Part shown: piece by piece, positions 6,993 through 14,956 of the stretch
Position numbering within the stretch: position 1 is the stretch's first letter
How the letters are laid out: each line of letters opens with the position of its first letter
From: an uncultured Pirellulaceae bacterium
GTDB taxonomy: Bacteria; Planctomycetota; Planctomycetia; Pirellulales; Pirellulaceae
Assembly: GCA_934278005.1 (NCBI GenBank)
Contig: CAKQWG010000075.1
Coordinates: forward strand, 1-15,128
Length of the DNA stretch: 15,128 nucleotides
Direction: 5' to 3'
Position numbers and translations under genes: made by a program
Notes under the pieces: model-generated
What the model saw: the letters and a program-made list of their open reading frames with translations, nothing else
Databases searched by the model: none
Told to the model about the DNA's origin: nothing

Positions 6993-7021
6993 TTGTCGAT
7001 ACGGGCCAAATGTGCTACAAT
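6993..7021 (+). promoter_or_regulatory. gyrA promoter, extended -10 type
   Basis: TTGTCG (6993-6998) and TACAAT (7016-7021) are separated by 17 bp, and TGC directly precedes the -10, giving an extended -10. The -10 matches five of six consensus bases and the -35 four. The predicted start near 7028 would leave a leader of about 114 nt before the TTG at 7142. This is the best-looking promoter in the window. Confidence 0.65.
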
Positions 7022-7129
7022 CCGGGCTTTCCCAGATAGGTGTCTTGTCGACCTGGTTTGCTGCTTTGATCGAGGCTTTCACAGCCTGATCTTCTCCGCT
7101 TGTCGACAGTTAACGTAGCTCCCCCAGTG

Positions 7130-7134
7130 AAGGA
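7130..7134 (+). promoter_or_regulatory. gyrA: Ribosome binding site deciding the gyrA start
   Basis: AAGGA is followed by 7 nt (TTTTCGA) and TTG at 7142. The arrangement matches that of the PuuD-like gene (AAGGATTTTCAG-ATG). The more upstream TTG at 7100 and the GTG at 7127 have no comparable signal. Confidence 0.6.
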
Positions 7135-7141
7135 TTTTCGA

Positions 7142-10060
7142 TTGGCCGAAGAACCCCCAAATGATGCGGATAATTCAACAACAAGTAGTGCTGGTGGCGG
7201 CGAAGAGGGAACGAGAATTATCGATCAGCCGATCGAAAATGAGCTGCGTGAGAGTTACCTGACCTATGCCATGAGCGTCATCGTCAGTCGCGCCTTGCCT
7301 GACGTACGCGACGGATTGAAGCCATCGCAGCGGCGGATCTTGGTGGCAATGAACGATCTTGGCCTGGGGCCTGGGGCTAAGCGAGTCAAGTGCGCCAAGA
7401 TCTCCGGGGATACCAGCGGTAACTATCATCCACACGGTGAGGCGGTCATCTATCCAACGCTGGTGCGGATGGCTCAAGAGTGGAACATGCGGCAGACGCT
7501 GATCGACAAACAGGGCAACTTTGGCTCGATCGCTGGACTGCCGCCGGCCGCGATGCGATACACCGAAGCGCGCCTTAGTTCGGCCGCCGCGCAGTTGCTG
7601 GACGACATTAAGCTCGATACGGTCGATTACGTGCCGACCTACGACGAAGTCCGCACGGAACCCGTTGTCTTGCCGGCCCGCTTTCCCAATTTGCTGGTCA
7701 ACGGCGCCACGGGTATTGCCGTCGGTATGGCGACCAGTATTCCGCCGCATAATCTCCGTGAAATCTGCACGGCTATCATCGCCCTGGTAGACGAACCGGA
7801 GACGACGATCGACGAACTGATGGACATCGTCCCCGGCCCCGACTTTCCCACGGGCGGGATTATCTGCGGACGATACGGAATTCGGCAGGGCTACCGCACT
7901 GGACGCAGCGTGATCGTGGTCCGGGCGCGGACGACTATCGAAACCGTCCGCAATCGTTCGCGGATCGTGGTCAGCGAAATTCCATTTCAGCAATATCGCG
8001 ACCGGGTCATCGAGCGCATCGCGGGCTTGGTCAGCACGGGCAAAATCAAAGGCATCTCCGGCATTCGCGACGAGAGCGATCTAAACGAGCCCGTGCGGTT
8101 GGTGATCGACATCAAGCAGGGGCACGATGCAGATATCGTGCTCAACCAGCTCTACCAGTTCTCGCCGCTGCAGGATTCGTTCTCGGTTATTTTCCTGGCT
8201 CTGGTCGACGGCAAGCCACGCGAACTGAACCTCAAGGAGATGCTGCAGGAGTTCATCCGCCACCGAGTGGTCGTGATCCGACGACGCACGCAATTCCTGT
8301 TAGCCCGCGCGCGCAAACGCAAGCACACCGTCGAAGGCCTGCTGCTGGCCCTAGCCGACATCGATCAGATCATCAAGATCATTCGCTCCAGCCGAACGCA
8401 AGTGGAAGCCAAAGAGCGATTGATGGGCGTCCAGGTTCCGGCAGCGATGATGCAGAGCGCCTTGGGTGAACACGGCTTTGCCGAGTTTCAGCTCGACCGC
8501 GGCGTGTCGGATACCTACTCGCTGTCCAGCGTGCAGACCGATGCCATCTTGGCCATGCGGCTGGGACAATTGGTCAATTTAGAGCAAGATAAACTTTCCG
8601 ACGAACACGCCGCGCTGCTGACCGAGATCAACGGTTACTTGGAAATCTTGTCCGATACCAGAAATATCTACGCGATTATCCGCGAGGAAACCGAGGAGAT
8701 ATCGCGCCGCTTCGGCGATAAACGGCGCACAGAAATCAGCCACGAAGAGCTGGGCAACTACAACATGGAAGACCTCATTACCGAGGAGACCATGGTGGTG
8801 ACCATCAGCCATCGCGGCTACATCAAACGCATTCCATCGATCACCTACCGCGCCCAGCGTCGTGGTGGCAAAGGCATCACCGGTGCCAAGACCGAGGAGG
8901 AGGATCCCGTCGAGCACTTGTTCGTCGCTAGCACCCACGCCTACTTATTGTTCTTTACCACCCAGGGCAAAGTCTACTGGCAGAAGGTGTACGAGATCCC
9001 GCAGCTCAGTCGCGAGAGCCGAGGTCGAGCGGTTGTAAACCTGCTGAATCTGGCCGAGGGTGAGAAGATCGCCGAGTGCGTTGCGGTGCGCGATTTTGAT
9101 ATGCCCGGCCACTTCTTGATGATGGCTACTAAACGCGGCTTGATCAAAAAGACGGCACTCGACGCCTATAGTCGGCCCAAACGCGGCGGCATCATCGCTA
9201 TCAAACTGAAAGATGATGACGAACTGGTCGATGTGGTCGTGGCTGGCCCCGATGCGCAGATGCTGATGTCGACCGCAGGTGGCAAAGCCATTCGCTTTGC
9301 CGAGAGCGATGCGCGTTCGATGGGACGCAACACCTCAGGCGTGCGCGGCATCCGGCTCAAAAAGGGCGACTCGGTCGTCGGTATGGTCGTGGCTGACCCC
9401 GACGCCACGCTGCTGACGGTTTGCGAGCAGGGCTACGGCAAACGCACGTGGTTCGGTGTCGGACAGCAACTCAGCACAACTGAGGAGAACGCGAGCGAGC
9501 TGGCAGGCGACGGGACCGAGGTGCCAGACGCTGATGCAGCAGACGCTGAGCTGCCAGAGGTTGATTCGCCAGAAGATGACGAAGCGGAGGCTGCTGCCGC
9601 TGACGGCGGCGATGAAGTCTCGTCGTCTCATTCCTACCGCACGCAGCGCCGTGGCGGCGGTGGACTAATGGACATCAAGACTACCAAGCGAAATGGCCCA
9701 GTCATCGGTATCGTTCCGGTCACCGACGACGACGAACTGCTAATGATGACCTCCCGCGGCAAGATCCAGCGGATCGCGGCCAAGGAGATCAATATCATCG
9801 GCCGCAATACCCAAGGGGTGCGGATCATGAACGTCGACGAAGGGGATACGCTGACGGCTATCGTAAAAGTTCCCAAGGAGGATGTGATTGACGAAGACGC
9901 GGCATTGCCGAGCACGCCTCCGTCCGTAGCCCCGTTTGCTGCAGCTAGCTCGCAACCCAGCGACGCGGAAGAAGCCTTGGAGGCGGAGCGCTTGCCGGCT
10001 GAGGATTTGCAGACCGAAGAGCCGCAGTCTGAGGACTCGGATCCAGCCGATGGAGCATAG
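7142..10060 (+). CDS. gyrA: DNA gyrase subunit A
   Basis: GyrA is the DNA-cleaving and wrapping subunit of gyrase, acting with GyrB (not in this window). The N-terminal half has [21 protein letters not shown], the quinolone-pocket helix region, and the catalytic Tyr140 in [11 protein letters not shown] (codon 7559-7561). The C-terminal beta-propeller carries a GyrA box, QRRGGKG, encoded near 8860, which distinguishes it from ParC. At 972 residues it is longer than the usual 800-900, mainly because of an acidic insert of about 60 residues encoded at roughly 9450-9631, between the YGKRT strand and [10 protein letters not shown], and an acidic C-terminal tail of about 50 residues. The positions equivalent to E. 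coli Ser83 and Asp87 are Ala (7442-7444) and Pro (7454-7456). The start at TTG 7142 is chosen from its ribosome site; TTG 7100 would add 14 residues. It has its own promoter and a hairpin after the stop. Confidence 0.96.
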   Translation: MAEEPPNDADNSTTSSAGGGEEGTRIIDQPIENELRESYLTYAMSVIVSRALPDVRDGLKPSQRRILVAMNDLGLGPGAKRVKCAKISGDTSGNYHPHGEAVIYPTLVRMAQEWNMRQTLIDKQGNFGSIAGLPPAAMRYTEARLSSAAAQLLDDIKLDTVDYVPTYDEVRTEPVVLPARFPNLLVNGATGIAVGMATSIPPHNLREICTAIIALVDEPETTIDELMDIVPGPDFPTGGIICGRYGIRQGYRTGRSVIVVRARTTIETVRNRSRIVVSEIPFQQYRDRVIERIAGLVSTGKIKGISGIRDESDLNEPVRLVIDIKQGHDADIVLNQLYQFSPLQDSFSVIFLALVDGKPRELNLKEMLQEFIRHRVVVIRRRTQFLLARARKRKHTVEGLLLALADIDQIIKIIRSSRTQVEAKERLMGVQVPAAMMQSALGEHGFAEFQLDRGVSDTYSLSSVQTDAILAMRLGQLVNLEQDKLSDEHAALLTEINGYLEILSDTRNIYAIIREETEEISRRFGDKRRTEISHEELGNYNMEDLITEETMVVTISHRGYIKRIPSITYRAQRRGGKGITGAKTEEEDPVEHLFVASTHAYLLFFTTQGKVYWQKVYEIPQLSRESRGRAVVNLLNLAEGEKIAECVAVRDFDMPGHFLMMATKRGLIKKTALDAYSRPKRGGIIAIKLKDDDELVDVVVAGPDAQMLMSTAGGKAIRFAESDARSMGRNTSGVRGIRLKKGDSVVGMVVADPDATLLTVCEQGYGKRTWFGVGQQLSTTEENASELAGDGTEVPDADAADAELPEVDSPEDDEAEAAAADGGDEVSSSHSYRTQRRGGGGLMDIKTTKRNGPVIGIVPVTDDDELLMMTSRGKIQRIAAKEINIIGRNTQGVRIMNVDEGDTLTAIVKVPKEDVIDEDAALPSTPPSVAPFAAASSQPSDAEEALEAERLPAEDLQTEEPQSEDSDPADGA

Positions 10061-10067
10061 GATTAGC

Positions 10068-10088
10068 TGCCGCTCGAATAGAGCGGTA
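10068..10088 (+). terminator. Candidate gyrA terminator hairpin
   Basis: TGCCGCTC (10068-10075) pairs with GAGCGGTA (10081-10088) across a GAATA loop, with one G-U pair, starting 8 nt after the gyrA stop. Only a weak GGGTTT follows, so termination efficiency is uncertain. Confidence 0.45.
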
Positions 10089-10151
10089 CTGGGTTTGAGC
10101 CATGCGGCAATCGGTCAAGGTCCGTAATTTATTGAGACAAGCGAGAAGCGT

Positions 10152-11939
10152 GTGAGCGATCCTTTTCCTAGCCTGGCCCAACGCGTCATAGATGCCACAT
10201 CAGCCGTCTTCGGACCAACGCCGCTGACGGCAGCCGTGCGCGAAGCGTGCGCGCAGTACGCACACGATCTGTCGAACATTCAAGCGGGACGTGGCATCAA
10301 CGTATTGCTAATCGCGATCGTGGGCGCTAAAGGGCAAGGCAAGACGTGGGTCGCACGGCAGTTTGTGCGCGATGAACGTCTGCGGAACAAGCTGCTTAGC
10401 GGCGACTTAAGGCAGGATGCGACTACGCGATTGATTTGGCTCGGTCCCCAAGCTCCTTTGAACCTCGACCCGACCTGTGAAGTCTATCATCACTGCTCGG
10501 CAGAGCAGATGGCGGCTATTGGCCAACCCTATGTCTTACTCGATACGCCCGGACTGACCGACTCCGATGCACCGGCGGCCAAGCTAGCGGAACAAGCCCT
10601 CTCGCTGGCGCCGCTCAAGCTGTTGATCATCGCTCGCGACCAATTGCGAGCCGCCGCAAATCTGACGATTGCTCACCAGATCGACGGAGCTGCCTGCGTG
10701 CCCATCATCACGTCAGTGGAGCCCGAGGAGTTGACTGCCGGGGCTGAGGGCCAACGTCTGGCGCAGGATCTTCGCGAGCTGCGCGGGCAGTTGGAAGCCA
10801 GTGCACCGCATTCGCGAATACTACCGGAGCTTTTGATACCGGATTTTGAAGCCACCGGAGACGAAGCTGCGGCCAGCGAGGTGTTGCTACAGGGAGCACT
10901 CGATCGCTTCAACGAGCTCGGCATTGCCGATGGTCGCTTGGGAAACGTGCAAGAACAGCGCACATCGGCGGCGACGGAGCGTTTAAAATCTCAAGTCGCT
11001 CGGCTAGTCCACTCGGAACTGCCCCAGTTGCATCAAGCCGTGGACCAGTTGCACCGCGAGACGCGCCAATTGCCTGAGCGTGTGCTGGATTCTCTACTGG
11101 GCAGCTCTACGGTGCTAGCCACGGGCGTGCGGATGCGACTGCGGGCACGGCTGGTGAGCGACACGTCGCTGGTGTGGTTCCCTTATCGGAGCATGATGTC
11201 CACCTTGCATCTGACGCAGGGCGCTTGGGACCGGGTCGTATTGGCCATGGCCGGGAGCGTGCCGAGTCTGTTTGGGGCGCTGGCATCGTGGGCGAAGAAC
11301 GTGCGGCAGAATCACGAGTTCACGCTTGAAATCCAGGACGGTATTCGCCGCCGCACGCAGCAGCAGCTCGAGGAGCGGCTGCGGCCGCTGTGCGAACGAT
11401 TCCACCGGGCCGTGCTCAAGCTGCGTCCGCGCGCGGAGCGCGGCCGCGACAATATCACTGCGACGGGTATGCGACTGACGGGCATCGAGGAATTACAGAG
11501 CCGATCGCAGCAGATTTTTGATGCGGCCATCGATCGCCACGCCACGGCAGCCTGGCTGGTTCAGGCGTGGGGCCTCGCCGGCGCGGTGCTGTTCTGGCTC
11601 TTCATGGCAGGACCGTTTGTGCTGATCTACCGTGAGTACTTTCATATTTCGTACTTGGTGATGAGCGGCAAACAGGCCATACAGTTAGAAGACTTTCCGC
11701 ACCCAACTCCCGGCCTGTTGCTGACCAGCTTGGTGCTGTCGCTGCTGCCACTTGCCGTATATTGCATGGTGGTACTCACGCTAGCCCTCAATCGCCGCAA
11801 GGTAGAGCACGTGACGCGATTGATCACCGAGGAGCACCAACGGGCCATCACTGAACTGAAAGCCGAACATGTAATTCGGCTCGAGTACGACGATCCGCTG
11901 TTGGAACAGGCTGAATTCCTGTTAACGCTCAACGATTAA
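10152..11939 (+). CDS. Membrane-anchored dynamin-like/P-loop GTPase-type protein, uncharacterised
   Basis: The protein is 595 residues. The N-terminal ~250 residues form a P-loop domain: Walker A GAKGQGKT (58-65), a possible switch Thr at 91-92 (DATTRL), and a G3 motif DTPG (131-134). The expected G4 (N/T-K-x-D) is replaced by TSVE (187-190) at the end of strand VPIITSVE, so guanine specificity is not assured. The middle, about 270-460, is predicted helical and rich in Arg, Glu, Gln and Leu. Two hydrophobic segments, about 467-493 and 522-546, are separated by ~28 residues, and a charged helical tail follows. This architecture recalls bacterial membrane-associated GTPases and dynamin-like proteins, with a cytoplasmic G domain anchored at the C-terminus. 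The start GTG at 10152 gives MSDPFPSL. Its stop overlaps the stop of the convergent lipoprotein gene. The biological role is unknown to me. Confidence 0.82.
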   Translation: MSDPFPSLAQRVIDATSAVFGPTPLTAAVREACAQYAHDLSNIQAGRGINVLLIAIVGAKGQGKTWVARQFVRDERLRNKLLSGDLRQDATTRLIWLGPQAPLNLDPTCEVYHHCSAEQMAAIGQPYVLLDTPGLTDSDAPAAKLAEQALSLAPLKLLIIARDQLRAAANLTIAHQIDGAACVPIITSVEPEELTAGAEGQRLAQDLRELRGQLEASAPHSRILPELLIPDFEATGDEAAASEVLLQGALDRFNELGIADGRLGNVQEQRTSAATERLKSQVARLVHSELPQLHQAVDQLHRETRQLPERVLDSLLGSSTVLATGVRMRLRARLVSDTSLVWFPYRSMMSTLHLTQGAWDRVVLAMAGSVPSLFGALASWAKNVRQNHEFTLEIQDGIRRRTQQQLEERLRPLCERFHRAVLKLRPRAERGRDNITATGMRLTGIEELQSRSQQIFDAAIDRHATAAWLVQAWGLAGAVLFWLFMAGPFVLIYREYFHISYLVMSGKQAIQLEDFPHPTPGLLLTSLVLSLLPLAVYCMVVLTLALNRRKVEHVTRLITEEHQRAITELKAEHVIRLEYDDPLLEQAEFLLTLND

Positions 11940-12589
11940 AAGCTGAGCGAAGTTGCGTCCAGGGCGAAGTCAGCAGTGGCATCGACGGGATAGAACAAGG
12001 TGGCAACCGTCCGCGCGACGATAGCCAAGTAGCGGGCGCGGAATTTTGCCTCGGTGACATCGGTGATAGTCGGTCCGCCCATTTTCGGAAAAACAAACTC
12101 GGGTATGTTCTTCTGATAAAGGATCTTTCCTCCGCCAGGGATGTCGTAGACGGTGACTGCAATATCTGACTTACCCTGATACAGCGTGGCCCCGTTTTTG
12201 ACCGAAAGATTGACGACTTCTACCGCCACTACGCGATCTGCCTTGACGCCTTTACCGATTTCTAAATAGTCGGCGCCATCACCGCTGTGTGAATCGATCC
12301 AACGCTCGACCTCGGATGCTCGCACGACGTCGATCTTTTTGATGTTGGAGTTAAAACCGGCATGGATGTAGTTGGTCAACATGGCCGCATTGGCATCCGC
12401 AGCTAGGCCACCATCGGTAAGACAGACTACGGCAACCCGTTTTTCCTTGAGCCCATCGAAATCGGCGGGCCGATTGTTACCAGTGATGGCGTGGATCATG
12501 TTCGCAGCCATGTTAATGCAGCCGCCACAGGCCAAAGCGCTGGCGATTAACAGGATCGTAAAGAAGGTCGAGCGAGTCTGCTGGAGCAT
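11936..12589 (-). CDS. Predicted lipoprotein of unknown function
   Basis: The 217-residue protein begins with a basic, hydrophobic signal sequence (MLQQTRSTFFTILLIASALA) followed by CGGC, giving two possible lipidated cysteines, Cys21 and Cys24. The mature part has alternating strands and helices: KRVAVVCLTD (about 49-58), ADRVVAVEVVNLSV, SDIAVTVYDIPGGGKILYQK and EFVFP, then a helical segment rich in Ala, Arg and Thr. The succession VAVV...ADRVVAVEV...DIAVTVYD resembles the TolB-N/CsgG/LpoB type of fold seen in periplasmic lipoproteins, but I cannot assign a family. The ATG at 12589 has no strong ribosome site. It lies 77 bp downstream of the DUF2752 gene on the same strand and may be co-transcribed with it. 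The stop codon shares TTAA with the convergent GTPase-like gene, leaving no room for a separate terminator. Confidence 0.82.
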   Translation of the reverse strand: MLQQTRSTFFTILLIASALACGGCINMAANMIHAITGNNRPADFDGLKEKRVAVVCLTDGGLAADANAAMLTNYIHAGFNSNIKKIDVVRASEVERWIDSHSGDGADYLEIGKGVKADRVVAVEVVNLSVKNGATLYQGKSDIAVTVYDIPGGGKILYQKNIPEFVFPKMGGPTITDVTEAKFRARYLAIVARTVATLFYPVDATADFALDATSLSF

Positions 12590-12666
12590 GATGTTTGTGG
12601 CTTTAAACTAATGCAAGACATTGAGCGCAAGCGAAGGCGGAAGGTGCACCACTTCGAAGCGGACGA

Positions 12667-13179
12667 TCACTGAAACAATCGCCAACCCCACTGGGCAACG
12701 GCCACGGCCAGCGCGAACCAGAGATACAGGCCGAGCATCCAGCACGTGCGGTTACCAGGTAGGGCTTTCTTAACCGCTAACCAATAGCAACTTGCCGGAA
12801 CAGACGCTAGAGCGATTAGTGCCAGCAACCACCCTCCAGCATTGGCATCCGCGGCCAGCAACCACTCGCCGCGCGTCGTCCAGGCCCAAGCGGTGGTCAT
12901 GCCGCACATCGGACAGCGTACGTCCCACAGCGTCCAGCACGGGCACGCGGGCAATCCCAGCTGTTGATGAGTCCCATAGCCCTGAGGCTCAGGCTCCAAC
13001 CAGCGGGCGGTGATCAGCAGCAGCGCAATGCCAAGCATAGCGCTCAGCAGCGCATAGCGATGGCGGAAAGTAATGGCCGACTGGCTTTGCCGGCGCGACA
13101 CTGTGAGTATAGGCAGCCTGCGTTGCCTGTGCCGGATCCAATGCCTGTTCTGAAGACTCGAGTTGTCTCGGTCGATCAT
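12667..13179 (-). CDS. DUF2752 domain membrane protein
   Basis: The 170-residue protein has a basic N-terminus of about 40 residues and three hydrophobic segments (about 42-58, 115-136 and 145-165). Between the first two lies the DUF2752 signature: GLPACPCW...VRCPMCGMTTAWAW, with Cys79, Cys81, Cys89 and Cys92, followed by a Trp/Ala/Asn-rich stretch before the second segment. The spaced cysteines suggest metal or disulfide chemistry at the membrane surface, but the domain has no established function that I can state. The ATG at 13179 is the first in frame and no clear ribosome site is visible, so the long basic N-terminus could be overextended. It is divergent from the small gene at 13235 with only 55 bp between them, and upstream of the lipoprotein gene on the same strand. 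Confidence 0.83.
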   Translation of the reverse strand: MIDRDNSSLQNRHWIRHRQRRLPILTVSRRQSQSAITFRHRYALLSAMLGIALLLITARWLEPEPQGYGTHQQLGLPACPCWTLWDVRCPMCGMTTAWAWTTRGEWLLAADANAGGWLLALIALASVPASCYWLAVKKALPGNRTCWMLGLYLWFALAVAVAQWGWRLFQ

Positions 13180-13234
13180 TGTTGAAGTCTACTTAATGCA
13201 TCGCGTCCAACGCTCTCGGAAGTGCCACAGATAT

Positions 13235-13549
13235 ATGAACGCTACCACGCCTGTCGAGAGGATCCGTCTAGTCATCGCCAGACAACTGAGCCAACTGGGC
13301 GCAACGGAAACGGACTCCGTAGAGGAATCGATCTTAATTCGCAACGGCTTGTTCTGCGGACGAAAATTTAGGTGCTCGGGCTATCACGTAGTGTGGTTCA
13401 TCGAGGAAGATGAAATTAAATTTTTCAGTCCTTGTGGGGACCTACTCAAGGCGACCTCGGCCATTGCCTGCATCCATGAGTACGAAGCCTACTTGAACTT
13501 GCGCGAAGAGTACTCCCCGGCCAGCACGGAACATCGCCGCGCAGCGTAA
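13235..13549 (+). CDS. Small conserved-looking hypothetical protein
   Basis: The chosen ATG gives a 104-residue soluble protein. A helical N-terminus (PVERIRLVIARQLSQLGAT) is followed by a compact segment with strand-like character (ESILIRNGLFCGRKFRCSG, YHVVWFIEEDEIKFFSP) and a short helical C-terminus. Four cysteines are present at residues 41, 47, 67 and 79. The alternating hydrophobic pattern and sensible composition support a real gene, but I recognise no family. A longer frame from a TTG at 13163 would overlap the divergent DUF2752 gene and adds non-conserved-looking residues. GGAAG sits about 12 nt before the ATG, a weak ribosome site. A terminator with a T6 tract follows the gene, so it is probably transcribed alone. 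Confidence 0.7.
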   Translation: MNATTPVERIRLVIARQLSQLGATETDSVEESILIRNGLFCGRKFRCSGYHVVWFIEEDEIKFFSPCGDLLKATSAIACIHEYEAYLNLREEYSPASTEHRRAA

Positions 13550-13602
13550 CGCGACCCATGTTAAATGTCGTGCATACCGCGCGAGCTAGTTGCTGCCTGC
13601 GC

Positions 13603-13671
13603 CTGGTCTACATGCTGGATTGGCTGCTTCTGGGCGCAGTTGGGCCAGTTGAAGGGCTAGACCAGTTTTTT
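13603..13671 (+). terminator. Long-loop Rho-independent-type terminator
   Basis: CTGGTCTA (13603-13610) and TAGACCAG (13658-13665) are perfect reverse complements, and the second arm is directly followed by six T (13666-13671). The 47-nt interior contains a smaller stem, CTGC at 13624-13627 with GCAG at 13636-13639. The position, about 50 bp after the small gene and before the next promoter, suits an intrinsic terminator. The long loop is unusual. Confidence 0.55.
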
Positions 13672-13697
13672 CAGTCCCGTGCCAGCAATCTTTCAAG

Positions 13698-13725
13698 CTG
13701 ACTGCTCGCGCGATCCGATTATAAC
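13698..13725 (+). promoter_or_regulatory. Candidate promoter of the TPR lipoprotein gene
   Basis: CTGACT (13698-13703) and TATAAC (13720-13725) are separated by 16 bp. The -10 matches five of six consensus bases and the -35 four. The predicted start near 13732 would give a leader of about 57 nt before the ATG at 13789. Confidence 0.5.
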
Positions 13726-13779
13726 GATGATGCACGCCCTGCAGCTGGATTGCCCACGATCTGGGCGCCCGCCTTTCCT

Positions 13780-13783
13780 GGAG
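13780..13783 (+). promoter_or_regulatory. Ribosome binding site of the TPR lipoprotein gene
   Basis: GGAG followed by AAATC and two consecutive ATG codons (13789 and 13792) decides the start against the in-frame TTG at 13750, which has no such signal. Confidence 0.7.
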
Positions 13784-13788
13784 AAATC

Positions 13789-14838
13789 ATGATGGTTGAT
13801 TGTTCTACGCAGCACAAGTACACCGCTAGAGGCTCGAATCTGCGAGCAGCTTGGCGAGTGATTCTGATGGGCGCAGCGACTGTTGGCCCACTGTCGGGAT
13901 GCGCCAGTATTGGTGGGCCAGGCAGCTGGCTCTCCGGTGACCGAAGCGCGAACGTGGAGACCAATGGCGGATTGACTTCCAAGCTCAGCAGCACTAGTCA
14001 GGGTGTAACAGGACAAGTCAAGTCGATTGGGACCACGATGTCCACGGCGATGGGCAAAGCCAAAAATATGGTTATCGCGCCGTTTGCCAGCACGCCTAAT
14101 AATTCGGATCCAACTAGTCTAGCGAACATGCCTAGCAATTTGGGACCTGAAATTTGGGTCACCAATGGTCAACTCTACGAAACCCAAGGCAAATTCGCCA
14201 AAGCTGCTGAGAACTATCAGAAGGCGTTGGCCGTCGAGCCGGCTAACCAAGCGGCGCTGCTTAGCATGGCACGGCTGCATGTGCGCCAACAAGAGTACAC
14301 TGAGGCGGAGCAGATGTTCGGTAAGGCTCTGGCCGCCAAGCCACAAGCCGACGTATATAACGAATTGGCCAGCGTAATGCAAAAGCAAGGTCGCGCTGCC
14401 GATGCCCAGGCCATGGTCCAAAAGGCTATCGTGGCGGAGCCGAACAACCAACGCTTTCGCAACAACCTAGCGGGTATGTTAGTCAACAGTGGTCGCTCGG
14501 ATGAAGCTGTTCAGCAGCTGTCCCAGGTCTTCCCACCGGCAGTAGCCAGCTACAACGTGGCCTACATGCATTTTGCCAATCAGGACATGGCAGGGGCTCA
14601 GCGCTACCTGCAGTCAGCTCTGCAGGCCGATCCGAATCTGAAGGAAGCTCGTGAGCTGATGGAGAAAATCAGCGGTAGTCCAACGGCGCAGACAGCTATG
14701 GCCGCTTATCAGTCCGCCAATCAGATCTATCGCACGGCTCAGAGTGCCGTGACGCCGACAACTCCAGCTAACGCGGCCGTTTATCAGCCGCCACAAGCAC
14801 CCGGTACGTTCGCCCCCAGCTACAGCCAGCAACCCTAG
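13789..14838 (+). CDS. TPR-repeat lipoprotein (TadD-like)
   Basis: The protein is 349 residues from the ATG at 13789. A basic N-terminus leads into a hydrophobic stretch ending in the lipobox LSGC, with Cys38 as the lipidated residue, so it is probably anchored in an envelope membrane. A Ser/Asn/Gly-rich linker follows. Residues about 120-310 hold around five tetratricopeptide repeats, for example KFAKAAENYQKALAVEP, EYTEAEQMFGKALAAKP, RAADAQAMVQKAIVAEP and DMAGAQRYLQSALQADP. The C-terminus is rich in Pro, Gln and Ala and has no predicted fold. TPR lipoproteins act as scaffolds for envelope complexes; in TadD they help assemble Flp/Tad pili. TadD kinship is suggested only by general architecture, and no tad genes are visible here. 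The gene has its own promoter and ribosome site and ends just before a 20-bp palindrome. Confidence 0.88.
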   Translation: MMVDCSTQHKYTARGSNLRAAWRVILMGAATVGPLSGCASIGGPGSWLSGDRSANVETNGGLTSKLSSTSQGVTGQVKSIGTTMSTAMGKAKNMVIAPFASTPNNSDPTSLANMPSNLGPEIWVTNGQLYETQGKFAKAAENYQKALAVEPANQAALLSMARLHVRQQEYTEAEQMFGKALAAKPQADVYNELASVMQKQGRAADAQAMVQKAIVAEPNNQRFRNNLAGMLVNSGRSDEAVQQLSQVFPPAVASYNVAYMHFANQDMAGAQRYLQSALQADPNLKEARELMEKISGSPTAQTAMAAYQSANQIYRTAQSAVTPTTPANAAVYQPPQAPGTFAPSYSQQP

Positions 14839-14870
14839 AACTGAGCCATCGGGCGGCGGATGATAAAGCT

Positions 14871-14890
14871 AGATTTGAAATTTCAAATCT
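14871..14890. repeat. 20-bp perfect AT-rich palindrome
   Basis: AGATTTGAAA (14871-14880) is directly followed by its reverse complement TTTCAAATCT (14881-14890), then a third partial copy, CAAATC. It begins 33 bp after the TPR gene stop. It is conspicuously AT-rich in a GC-rich setting. It may form an 8-bp stem with an AATT loop at the 3' end of the message, or be a copy of a dispersed intergenic repeat. Confidence 0.6.
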
Positions 14891-14956
14891 CAAATCACAA
14901 TCGGTTGCGATCTGCGTCATGCGCCTGGTTTTGACTGAGCCGTCCCCGCACTCCTT

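Noticed and set aside
7175..7993. Long minus-strand open frame of 272 codons inside gyrA.
   Set aside because: It is antisense to strongly conserved gyrA codons, has no recognisable motif and arises from GC-rich codon bias.
13163..13234. Longer frame for the small hypothetical gene from TTG 13163.
   Set aside because: It overlaps the start of the divergent DUF2752 gene and adds unconserved-looking residues. ATG 13235 is simpler.
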